From: Janibacter cremeus
GTDB lineage: Bacteria > Actinomycetota > Actinomycetes > Actinomycetales > Dermatophilaceae
Direction: 5' to 3'
Length of the DNA stretch: 64,000 bases
NCBI RefSeq assembly: GCF_013409205.1
Contig: NZ_JACCAE010000001.1
Location: forward strand, 1,364,001 to 1,428,000
Part shown: one piece after another, positions 42,517 through 50,450 of the stretch
How positions within the stretch are numbered: the first letter of the stretch is position 1
Layout: the number at the start of each line of letters is the position of its first letter
Notes under the pieces: model-generated
What the model saw: the letters and a program-made list of their open reading frames with translations, nothing else
Database searches by the model: none
Told to the model about the DNA's origin: nothing
Program-made: the position numbers and the translations under genes

Positions 42517-43619
42517 CGCGAGCTCCTCAAGCGTGCACGAAGGACGTCGGAAAGCAAGACAAAGATCAGAATCAATGCCTCGATGATCAACACGACTTCA
42601 GCTGGGACCTGGGCCGTGCGCTGCATCGAGCTCGCGCCCACTTCGAGGACGGAGATGCCGAATGCCACGAAGAGGACGGCGAAGTTGTTCCCGCGTGCGA
42701 GCAGACCGACGATGATGCCGAGGATCAGGAAATTGGAGGACATTCCTTCAAGCATCTTGCCGTGGACCCCCGCCACCTCAATTGCGCCTGCCAGACCAGC
42801 AATGCCGCCACCGATCACAAGACCAGCGCCGGCCATACGTGACGTCCGAATACCATGCACTCGTGAGGCACGCAGATTCGCTCCCACGGCACGCATCTCG
42901 AACCCCATGGAGGTGCTGCGGACGGCTACAGCGACAACAACGCAGAGGACCAGCGTGATCAATACACCGAGGTGCACGCTCGGCGCAGCACCAAAATGCG
43001 GCAGAAGCGCACCATCACCCACCCTGATCGTAGCTGGGTGGCCCGCTCCCCGGTCCGGCCACACGTGCGAGGCCACGTAGTCGACGATCTGGAAGGACAC
43101 AAAATTCAAAAGAACGGTGCTGAGGATCTCATTGACACCGAATCGCACCAGAAGGAAAGCGGCAACCCCCGCCCACAGGACCCCGGCGAGCACACCTGCG
43201 ACCAGCACTGCGGGCAGGAGTGCAACCATCGGAAGGTCAGACCACACGATGCCAACGGCCACGCCCGCGGTAGCGCCCACAAGTAACTGGCCCTCCGCGC
43301 CGATGTTGAACTTCCCTGTAGCCAGCGGGATGGTAAACGCCAAAGCGCACAGCACGGTGGGGACCCATTTGTGCAACGTTTCGACGATGCCAAACTTGGT
43401 CGAGAAGGAGGTAGTCAGGACCGACTCCAAGGCCCTGACCGGGTCATGGCCCAGGGCCAAGATGACGAGCGCGCCGACAGCGAATGCGGCCACGACAGAC
43501 AACACGTAGGGAAGCACCGTCCAGACCAGCAGGTCCACGATCTTGCCCCGTGGCTGCGATTCCTCCGGTGGAGTTGGAGGAGGGACTCCTTGGTGAAGTT
43601 CTTCCGCCTGCGTCGTCAT
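42513..43619 (-). CDS. BMP-type nucleoside ABC transporter permease 1
   Basis: A 368-aa permease of the same family as its partner (NupP/YufP-like): GKFNIGAEGQLLVGATAGVAVG (residues ~100-122) and FEMRAVGANLRASRVHGIRTSRM (near 240). About ten hydrophobic helices. I start it at ATG 43619, which overlaps the ATPase stop (ATGA); the longer frame upstream is inside the ATPase gene. The N-terminus is a short Pro-rich cytoplasmic tail. It forms the membrane channel with the 41584-42516 product. Confidence 0.9.
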   Translation of the reverse strand: MTTQAEELHQGVPPPTPPEESQPRGKIVDLLVWTVLPYVLSVVAAFAVGALVILALGHDPVRALESVLTTSFSTKFGIVETLHKWVPTVLCALAFTIPLATGKFNIGAEGQLLVGATAGVAVGIVWSDLPMVALLPAVLVAGVLAGVLWAGVAAFLLVRFGVNEILSTVLLNFVSFQIVDYVASHVWPDRGAGHPATIRVGDGALLPHFGAAPSVHLGVLITLVLCVVVAVAVRSTSMGFEMRAVGANLRASRVHGIRTSRMAGAGLVIGGGIAGLAGAIEVAGVHGKMLEGMSSNFLILGIIVGLLARGNNFAVLFVAFGISVLEVGASSMQRTAQVPAEVVLIIEALILIFVLLSDVLRARLRSSR

Positions 43620-45193
43620 GTCTGCGCCAATCCGGTCATAGATCGTCCAATGTCGTATGGGTCTGCCGCTGCACTGCTCCAAGCCCCGGTCTGCCGACCT
43701 GCGTAGAGCGCGACAATCCGATCGGACAGCGCGATCACCTCGTCCAGGTCCTCGGACAACAGCAGCACGACGCAGCCCTTGGAAGCCGCAGCACGCACCT
43801 GCTCGTACACAAACTGGGTAGAGCCCATGTCCAGCCCCCGGGTGGGATTGTGCAGCACGAGGAGTTTGGGCTGGTGAGCGAAGGCTCGCGCGAGAATGAC
43901 CCGCTGGATGTTGCCTCCGGACAGGTCCCCAGCCATCGCCTGGGGGCCACTGGCCCGCACGGAGAACCGCTCGATCACGTCCGCCGCTCTCTGACGCGCC
44001 TGCCCCCAGTCGATGAGGCCGAATTTCTTGACATCCGCATCCCGATGAGAGCCGAGGAGGAGGTTCTCCGTGATGGAGGAAGTTGGGAGGATACCGTCAC
44101 GGTGACGGTCCTCGGGCACATAAGCCACGAAGGCCGAGAGCCACTTTGCTGTTGCCTGGCCCGCGAGTTCGGTACCGCCCAATGTGACGGTCCCTTCTTC
44201 GATCGGGCGCACCCCCGACAATGCCTCAGCCAGTTCAACCTGACCATTGCCGGCAACCCCGGCCACACCTAGGATCTGACCCTCGGGAACAGTGAGATCG
44301 AAGCCATCAAGCAAGCGGACACCATGATCATTGTTGATGACGAGGCCACTAGCCGCGAGCCCCGACCCGGGCGAACTCACTTCAACTGGCAGCTTCTCGG
44401 GAGCGACAACTGCATCCTGCAGACCGATGACAGCTTCGACGTCCGACTCACGGGTGTCCACTGATTCACCGACCATCAGCGAGGCGAGCTGCTCCGCATC
44501 AGTCTCAGACTTGTCGACAGTGACGACATTCCTACCATTGCGCATCACCGTCATCCGATCGCACACACCCATGGTCTCGCGGATCTTGTGCGTGATGAGA
44601 ATGACGCTCATACCCTCATCGACCATCGTGCGAATCGAGTCGAAAAGGTCATCGACCTCTTGGGGCGTCAGGTTGGTCGTCGGCTCGTCGAGAATGAGGA
44701 TTTTCGACCCTCGATAGAGGGCCTTGAGGATCTCCACTCGCTGACGAACACCCACGGGGAGGTCCTCGACGACGACGTCAGGGTCCACCGACAACCCGAA
44801 GTGCTCGCTGAGTTCAACGACCCGCGACCGAGCGTCCGACAGGTCCATCGAGAAGGCACTGCCGGTCTCGCTCGTTCCCAGGACAATGTTCTCCAGCACG
44901 GTGTAGGTGTCGATCTGGAGAAAGGTCTGGTGAACCATGCCGACCCCGGCCTCGAGCGCAGCGCGCGGAGAGTCGATGACCACCGTTGCGCCATCGATCT
45001 TGATCGTCCCGCCTTCGGCTCGGTACAAGCCGTAAAGGACGTTCATGAGTGTCGTTTTGCCTGCACCGTTGCCGCCGAGCAGTCCGTGGACCTCGTTGGC
45101 CTCAACCTTCAGGTCAACAGAGGACAGCGCACGAACCGGACCGAAACTCTTTTCAACGGCCTCCATGTTCAGCCGAGGGTGCGCGACAGTCAT
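43616..45193 (-). CDS. BMP-type nucleoside ABC transporter, double ATPase subunit
   Basis: A 525-aa protein of two fused nucleotide-binding domains. The first has Walker A LLGGNGAGKTTLM (near residue 35), DLPVGVRQRVEIL signature and ILILDEPTTNLTP Walker B. The second has a degenerate Walker A GVAGNGQVELAEAL, signature DLSGGNIQRVILARAF and LLVLHNPTRGLD. This asymmetric pattern is typical of RbsA/NupO-like importers. It starts 3 bases after the binding-lipoprotein stop and overlaps the next permease, so the four transporter genes form one operon. Confidence 0.92.
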   Translation of the reverse strand: MTVAHPRLNMEAVEKSFGPVRALSSVDLKVEANEVHGLLGGNGAGKTTLMNVLYGLYRAEGGTIKIDGATVVIDSPRAALEAGVGMVHQTFLQIDTYTVLENIVLGTSETGSAFSMDLSDARSRVVELSEHFGLSVDPDVVVEDLPVGVRQRVEILKALYRGSKILILDEPTTNLTPQEVDDLFDSIRTMVDEGMSVILITHKIRETMGVCDRMTVMRNGRNVVTVDKSETDAEQLASLMVGESVDTRESDVEAVIGLQDAVVAPEKLPVEVSSPGSGLAASGLVINNDHGVRLLDGFDLTVPEGQILGVAGVAGNGQVELAEALSGVRPIEEGTVTLGGTELAGQATAKWLSAFVAYVPEDRHRDGILPTSSITENLLLGSHRDADVKKFGLIDWGQARQRAADVIERFSVRASGPQAMAGDLSGGNIQRVILARAFAHQPKLLVLHNPTRGLDMGSTQFVYEQVRAAASKGCVVLLLSEDLDEVIALSDRIVALYAGRQTGAWSSAAADPYDIGRSMTGLAQT

Positions 45194-45196
45194 CAC

Positions 45197-46195
45197 CTAC
45201 TTCGTCTCAGACTGGTCGAGCTCGACCTCGATCGACCCGTCGGTGATGCCCTTAACGGACTCGTCGACCTTCGCGCGCACGTTCTTCGGGATCGCGTCTG
45301 CCATCTCGACGCTCGCGCCCTTGCCGAAGGTGATCTGGTAATACCCGCTGGTCGTGCCGTCGCTGATGTCGGTGACGATCTCGTTCACGGGAGCCTTGAA
45401 GTCGTACAGAACGGTCGCGGCGTAGTGATCCGGGTCGTTCTTGGACTTGTCGGTGTACTTGACGGTCAGCCATGCGTCACCGGGGTCGACCTTACTCATG
45501 GCCTTGAACGAGCCGACCGCACCCAAGTTCAGCGAAGTCACGATGACGTCGTTGTCCTGCGACAGCAGTTGTGACGTCAACTGTTGGGCCTTGACCGTGT
45601 CGTTGAAGTCACCACTCCACACCGTGTTGAGTTCGACCTCCTTGCCGCTGTCCTTGATGGCCTGGCGCATGGCGTGCACCTCGGAATATGAGAACGGAAG
45701 GGATAGCCCACCGAGGTAGCCGACCTTCCCGGAGTCAGTCAGGTTGGCAGCCAGAGTGCCAATGGGATAGAAAACCGTGTGGAAGTTGCGATCAAGGACC
45801 CACACGTTGTCCGGCTGGCCCTCGGGTTCGCCATCGAACTCACCGATGAAATTAACGTCAGGGTTCTGCTTGGCGATCTTCGCCGTAGCCTCGTAGAACT
45901 GGGATCCGTGGGTCCACACAACGTCATAGCCATCCGCGACGTACTCTTGGAGGACCCTCTCGATGTCTGGGACCGGCACACTCTCGGAATAGGACACTTC
46001 AGCGCCGTCTTCTTCCAGTTCATCCAAAGCTTGGAGGCCCAGGGCGTTGTAGTCGGCGTCGGTGGTGGGGCCAGAGAAGATTCCTGCGACCCGCAGGGGA
46101 TCGCCTTCCGATGAGCCCGAGTCGCCGCCACACGCGCTGAGCGCCAGCGCTCCTAGGATGGATGGGACGACAAGGAACTTCGTTGTTCTGCGCAT
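45197..46195 (-). CDS. BMP-family substrate-binding lipoprotein
   Basis: A 332-aa lipoprotein: signal peptide with lipobox LALSAC and lipidated Cys22, then a BMP/Med-type periplasmic-binding fold (VAGIFSGPTTDADYNALGLQALDELEEDGAEVSYSESVPV, YVADGYDVVWTHGSQF). The family binds purine/pyrimidine nucleosides. ATG 46195 has GGAGG nine bases upstream. It heads the importer operon; PucR ends 167 bases upstream on the same strand, so the gap 46196-46362 must hold its promoter. Ligand could be a nucleoside or a cyclic ureide. Confidence 0.92.
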   Translation of the reverse strand: MRRTTKFLVVPSILGALALSACGGDSGSSEGDPLRVAGIFSGPTTDADYNALGLQALDELEEDGAEVSYSESVPVPDIERVLQEYVADGYDVVWTHGSQFYEATAKIAKQNPDVNFIGEFDGEPEGQPDNVWVLDRNFHTVFYPIGTLAANLTDSGKVGYLGGLSLPFSYSEVHAMRQAIKDSGKEVELNTVWSGDFNDTVKAQQLTSQLLSQDNDVIVTSLNLGAVGSFKAMSKVDPGDAWLTVKYTDKSKNDPDHYAATVLYDFKAPVNEIVTDISDGTTSGYYQITFGKGASVEMADAIPKNVRAKVDESVKGITDGSIEVELDQSETK

Positions 46196-46362
46196 ATCGG
46201 CGAACCTCCGCTGGTGGTGTGATAGCACTCACGTCCATTGCGGCTCCAACGCTAGAGAGACGTCAAGCAGGCTGTCGCCAGCAAGACGGTCCACCTTTAC
46301 GCCTAGCCTCCAGCACAAGTTGCCAGTTCACGCAGGCCAAGTTTGCTGTAAAAGGCCCTGAC

Positions 46363-48024
46363 TCAGAGCTGGATTCTGCGCACCTGCAGGGCCACCGCGA
46401 GGTTGAGCCGCAGAGCCGGGTCGACGGTGAACTTGCCCAACATCTGCTCGAGCTTCGTGATCCGGTAACGCATCGTGTTGTAGTGCACGTACTGCAGGCG
46501 GGAGGCCTCGGCGACGTTGAGGTTGGTGTCGAGGAGGACCTGCAGCGTCTCGCGCAGGTCCTGCGACTCGGCACCCTCGTCCGCGAGGTCCCCCAGGACG
46601 TCCTTGGCGAAGGCGTCCATCTCATCCCGGTCCGGGATGAGGCCGATCAGGCGGTGGATCCCCAGGTCATCGAAGTGGGAGGTCCCGCTACCGCCGGTGA
46701 AGCGAAAGCCGACCTCGTTCGCCCGACGCGCCTGCCCATAGGCGGCAGGCAGACCCTCCCAGGCGTGCACGAGACGGCTGGTGCCCACGGAGAAGGGCCG
46801 CCGACGCCCACCGCGGTCTCCCGCCACAGCCGTGACGATGTCGGCCACCTGTGCCTGCAGGTGGGCCGTCGCGGCCTTGGGCTGGCCACGCAGCCCCTCG
46901 GGTGCCGAGAGGACGGTGACGACCTCGTCGAAGAAGTCGGCCGATGGGTACTGGGCGCCGTGCGAGGCCACCACCTTGTTCCAGGCGAGGAAGAACCGCT
47001 GCTGCCACTCCCTTCGCATGCTCGTCGGCACCTGCTCCGCCTCCGCGGCCGGCGGATCGAGCTTGGCCGTGACCACCATCGCCGGGAGGTCGATGCTCCA
47101 CCCCAGGCCTGCCGCGTACTCCTGGACCCGGTCCTCGTCGCCGGCCCGGCCACTGAGGACGTCCCTGAGGAAGTCGCCGCGGTACTTCGACTCGACCGCA
47201 CTGACCGCCTGCTGCTGGCTGATCAGCAGTGCCGCCACCGCCGAGGCCCGCTGCAGGGCGTAGACATCGTCCTTCGGCACGACCCGCTGCGGGTCGAAGG
47301 CCACGAGACGCGCCAGGTCACTGCTCGCCGCGACGACCGGCTGGACCAGCACCTGCCCGCTGCCGATGCTCATCGGCCGCACCCGCAGACGTTCGACCCG
47401 GAACCGCCCGGTCGCGTCGAAGGCGTCCGACTCCGTGAGCGCCCGACGCATCTCCTGCGTCAGGGCGCCCGCGAGCTCACGCCCGTCGACCGTCGTCACG
47501 AGGATCCCGATCCCCAGCACGTCCGCGATACGGGTGGCGATCTGCTCCAGGCCCGCCCCCTCCAGGACGAGCCCCTCGAGCGCGGCATGCAGGGCGTCCG
47601 TGCGTTGCAGGACGTCAGCCTGCACATCGGTCAGACGGACGTGGACCTGCTCCAGCAGGTCATCGAAGGCCATGTCCACGGACAGGTCCAACAACGGGAA
47701 ACCGAGGTCGTCGGCAACGTCGAGGACCCGTGCGGGGACCTCCTCGACGTACCTGCCGACCTTGATCCCCAGCGCGGCGACTTCGCGCTCGTCCAGCGCG
47801 CGCACCAAGTCGATGAACCGGTCCTCGTCCAGACCGACCAGCGGATACCCCGCAGTGACCAGCAGGGCGTGCGGGCGGACCCAGTCGACGATGTCGGGGA
47901 CCTCCATGACGTTCAACCGCGTGACCACCCGGTCAAGACCCGACCGGCCGGCCAGGACCGAGGTGTCGGCCATGGTGTCGATCTTCAACACATCACGAAG
48001 TGGAACACGGTACGCATGTGTCAC
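46363..48024 (-). CDS. PucR-family transcriptional activator
   Basis: A 553-aa regulator. The N-terminal PucR sensor domain (residues ~5-130, VPLRDVLKIDTMADTSVLAG, LLVTAGYPL) is followed by a GGDEF-like middle region and a C-terminal helix-turn-helix LDTNLNVAEASRLQYVHYNTMRYRITKLEQMLG (about 505-540). PucR proteins activate purine or related nitrogen-ring catabolism genes on sensing pathway intermediates. GTG 48024 is the only start that preserves the sensor domain; no clear ribosome site precedes it. Divergent from the AllH-F-G-like operon by 99 bases, so this gap is the likely control point. Confidence 0.9.
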   Translation of the reverse strand: MTHAYRVPLRDVLKIDTMADTSVLAGRSGLDRVVTRLNVMEVPDIVDWVRPHALLVTAGYPLVGLDEDRFIDLVRALDEREVAALGIKVGRYVEEVPARVLDVADDLGFPLLDLSVDMAFDDLLEQVHVRLTDVQADVLQRTDALHAALEGLVLEGAGLEQIATRIADVLGIGILVTTVDGRELAGALTQEMRRALTESDAFDATGRFRVERLRVRPMSIGSGQVLVQPVVAASSDLARLVAFDPQRVVPKDDVYALQRASAVAALLISQQQAVSAVESKYRGDFLRDVLSGRAGDEDRVQEYAAGLGWSIDLPAMVVTAKLDPPAAEAEQVPTSMRREWQQRFFLAWNKVVASHGAQYPSADFFDEVVTVLSAPEGLRGQPKAATAHLQAQVADIVTAVAGDRGGRRRPFSVGTSRLVHAWEGLPAAYGQARRANEVGFRFTGGSGTSHFDDLGIHRLIGLIPDRDEMDAFAKDVLGDLADEGAESQDLRETLQVLLDTNLNVAEASRLQYVHYNTMRYRITKLEQMLGKFTVDPALRLNLAVALQVRRIQL

Positions 48025-48123
48025 GAAAAGATGTCAATTCTGCTAGAAATGATTGGCACTTCCTGCCTTAACTCAGGCTAGCAGGAGCGACTACGGTCAC
48101 AATATGACCCCAGGGATGTTGTT
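48025..48123. promoter_or_regulatory. Divergent promoter region between pucR and the AllHFG-like operon
   Basis: A 99-base AT-richer gap. It includes the short inverted repeat GCCT-TAACTC-AGGC near 48065-48078 and an AGGGATG ribosome site before the plus-strand GTG. By location it should carry both promoters. Exact boxes not resolved. Confidence 0.45.
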
Positions 48124-48948
48124 GTGAGCGCCGCGACGCACGCCGTCGCCGCCGCGGCTCCCCAGTGGGTTCGCGACCTGCTCACCAGTGGGGCGACGGA
48201 CGCACTCGTACTGCATTCGGGGTCCGACGCGGTGTACCTGCAGGTGGGCGATCCGCCGCGCAAGGACGTCGTCGCCGTGCTGTCACGGCACGCGATCGCG
48301 GTCCCCTGCGCACTACGCACCCAGTTGTCGGGCACCGGGGAGCTGACCCTCGACCGGCGCCCGCCCACTCCCGGCGACCGGGTGGCGATCAGCCACGCAC
48401 GCCTGCACTTCACCGGAGCGAGTGTCCACGTCGGCCGCCTCGTCAGCCACACCTCACCGGCAATCGATCCCGCCCTCGCCCCCCTGATGTCGCAGCGACT
48501 GGCGCTCGCTCTCGACCCGAACGACGCCGGCCGTGCCGAGCTCCCGGCGAAGGGGTTGGGTGCACTGGTCGCAGCCGACCCGCGTTCAGTGGACGTGCTG
48601 CTGGGGCTCGGCAGTGGACTGACGCCACTGGGTGACGACGTCCTCTGCGGCTGGCTGGCCGTCATGGTCGCCGCTGCACACCCCTGCTCAGCAGGTGTTG
48701 CCGAGCGGGCGCTCGCCCTGGCCGACCACCGCACCACCGCACTCTCGGCAACGCTACTGCGCCGAGCCGCACGCGCGGAGGTGGTCCCGCAGTTCGCGGA
48801 GCTCCTGCGGTCGCTCACCGTCCAACCAGACGCGGTCTCCACGGCCGTGCACGACCTGACACGCATCGGTCACACGTCTGGCTTCGGCCTGGCGCTGGGA
48901 CTCGCGCTCGCCCTCGACCACCTCGGATCAAGGAGTACCTGCTCATGA
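48124..48948 (+). CDS. DUF2877 protein, AllH (YlbF)-like subunit of a carbamoyltransferase
   Basis: A 274-aa protein of the DUF2877 family. Hallmarks are VDVLLGLGSGLTPLGDDVLCGWLAVM (residues ~157-183) and TTALSATLLRRAARAEVV (~200-217). In E. coli YlbF (AllH) is one of three subunits, with FdrA (AllF) and YlbE (AllG), of the oxamate carbamoyltransferase that splits oxalurate with phosphate to oxamate and carbamoyl phosphate. GTG start; overlaps the FdrA-like gene by ATGA. Gene order H-F-G with full overlaps argues for a three-subunit complex. Confidence 0.85.
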   Translation: MSAATHAVAAAAPQWVRDLLTSGATDALVLHSGSDAVYLQVGDPPRKDVVAVLSRHAIAVPCALRTQLSGTGELTLDRRPPTPGDRVAISHARLHFTGASVHVGRLVSHTSPAIDPALAPLMSQRLALALDPNDAGRAELPAKGLGALVAADPRSVDVLLGLGSGLTPLGDDVLCGWLAVMVAAAHPCSAGVAERALALADHRTTALSATLLRRAARAEVVPQFAELLRSLTVQPDAVSTAVHDLTRIGHTSGFGLALGLALALDHLGSRSTCS

Positions 48949-50450
48949 CACGTTCTACCGCCGACACCGACTTCGACCACGTCGAGTGTCGTCCCGGCGC
49001 CTACGCCGACTCCGTCGCCCTGCTGCAGGTCAGCAAGGACGTCGCTGCCGTCGACGGCGTCCGGGCAGCACAGGTCGCCATGGCAACGCCGTTGAACCTC
49101 GACGTCATCGCCTCCATGGGCTTCGACCTGCCCGAGACCTCCCCCAACGACATGGTCGTGGCGCTCCGGCTCGAGTCCGAGTCGCACCTCGACAGCGCAC
49201 TCGCCGCGGTCGATGCGGCACTCGTCGCCGTGACCCGGCGCACGGAGTCCGCCGGCAGCGTCGAGGAGCCGCCCCGGACCATCGCGAGCGCGATCAAGCG
49301 GTCCGAGGCCGCGATGGGCCTGGTCTCGGTCCCCGGCGCGAACGCAGTGGTCGAGGCCATGGACGCTCTCGACGCCGGTCACGACGTGATGGTCTTCAGT
49401 GACAACGTCCCGGTCGCCCAGGAAATCGCGCTGAAGCAGGTCGCTGCAGAGCGCGACCTGCTCGTCATGGGGCCGGACTGCGGCACCGCGATGGTGGATG
49501 GAGTGGGACTCGGCTTTGCCAACACGGTCCAGCCCGGGCCCGTCGGCCTGGTTGCCGCATCCGGCACCGGCTGCCAGCAGCTGATGTGCCTCCTCGACCA
49601 CGCCGGCGTCGGTATGACGGCCGCACTCGGTGTCGGTGGGCGCGACCTGAGCGTGGACGTCGGTGCCATGGCGACCAGGCAGGCGATGCGGCGCCTCGAC
49701 GCGGACCCGGCAACGGAACTGATCGTCGTCGTGTCCAAGCCGCCGGCGGCCCAGGTCGCCAGCGAACTGCGCGACTTCGCGAAGACACTGGGCACGCCCG
49801 TGCACTTCGCGCTCCTGGGGGCGGGCCAGCCGGACCTGACTGCCTCGGCCGAGGAGATCCTGCAGACTCTGGGACGACCGGTACCGCAGTGGCCGACGTG
49901 GGGCGCCTCCGCCGCCACGGTGAGTCCCGGGCGCCTGCGCGGCCTCTTCGCCGGTGGCACGCTGTGCGACGAGGCGATGATCATGGCCACCGACCAGCTC
50001 GGCCCGGTCCACAGCAACATCCCCCTGGACCCGCAGTACGCGCTCGACTCCACACTGACCGCTGACGGCACCGTGATGATCGACTTCGGCGATGACACGA
50101 TGACGGCGGGGCGCCCGCACCCGATGATCGACCCGACGATCCGCCTGGAGTACCTGGCCCGCACGGCCGCGGACCCCGCTACCTCGGCCGTGCTCATGGA
50201 CGTCGTCCTCGGTCACGGTGCCGACGCCGACCCCGCCGCCACGACCGCCCCGGCGATCCGCGCTGCCATCGCTGCGGCCCGGGACGACGGCCGCGAGCTG
50301 GCCGTGCTCGTGGCCTGCGTCGGGACCGCCAGCGACCCGCAGGTCCTCGACGACCAGGCCGCAGCGCTGGCGGATGCCGGCGCGGAGGTCTTCCTGTCCA
50401 ATGCCCGGGCCGCCGGCCGGGCGATCTCGCTGATCGGAGCCACAGCATGA
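48945..50450 (+). CDS. fdrA: FdrA/AllF-like subunit (acyl-CoA-synthetase-fold carbamoyltransferase)
   Basis: A 501-aa protein with succinyl-CoA-synthetase-alpha-like folds. LLVMGPDCGTAMVDGVGLGFANTV (from about residue 173) and VGLVAASGTGCQQLM are the FdrA signatures, and HPMIDPTIRLEYL (near 385) is the conserved C-terminal motif. It overlaps both neighbours by 4 bases. In E. coli FdrA belongs to the anaerobic allantoin cluster beside carbamate kinase; here carbamate kinase is also in the cluster but no allantoinase, ureidoglycolate or glyoxylate genes are present, so the carbamoyl donor is likely different. Confidence 0.9.
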   Translation: MTRSTADTDFDHVECRPGAYADSVALLQVSKDVAAVDGVRAAQVAMATPLNLDVIASMGFDLPETSPNDMVVALRLESESHLDSALAAVDAALVAVTRRTESAGSVEEPPRTIASAIKRSEAAMGLVSVPGANAVVEAMDALDAGHDVMVFSDNVPVAQEIALKQVAAERDLLVMGPDCGTAMVDGVGLGFANTVQPGPVGLVAASGTGCQQLMCLLDHAGVGMTAALGVGGRDLSVDVGAMATRQAMRRLDADPATELIVVVSKPPAAQVASELRDFAKTLGTPVHFALLGAGQPDLTASAEEILQTLGRPVPQWPTWGASAATVSPGRLRGLFAGGTLCDEAMIMATDQLGPVHSNIPLDPQYALDSTLTADGTVMIDFGDDTMTAGRPHPMIDPTIRLEYLARTAADPATSAVLMDVVLGHGADADPAATTAPAIRAAIAAARDDGRELAVLVACVGTASDPQVLDDQAAALADAGAEVFLSNARAAGRAISLIGATA

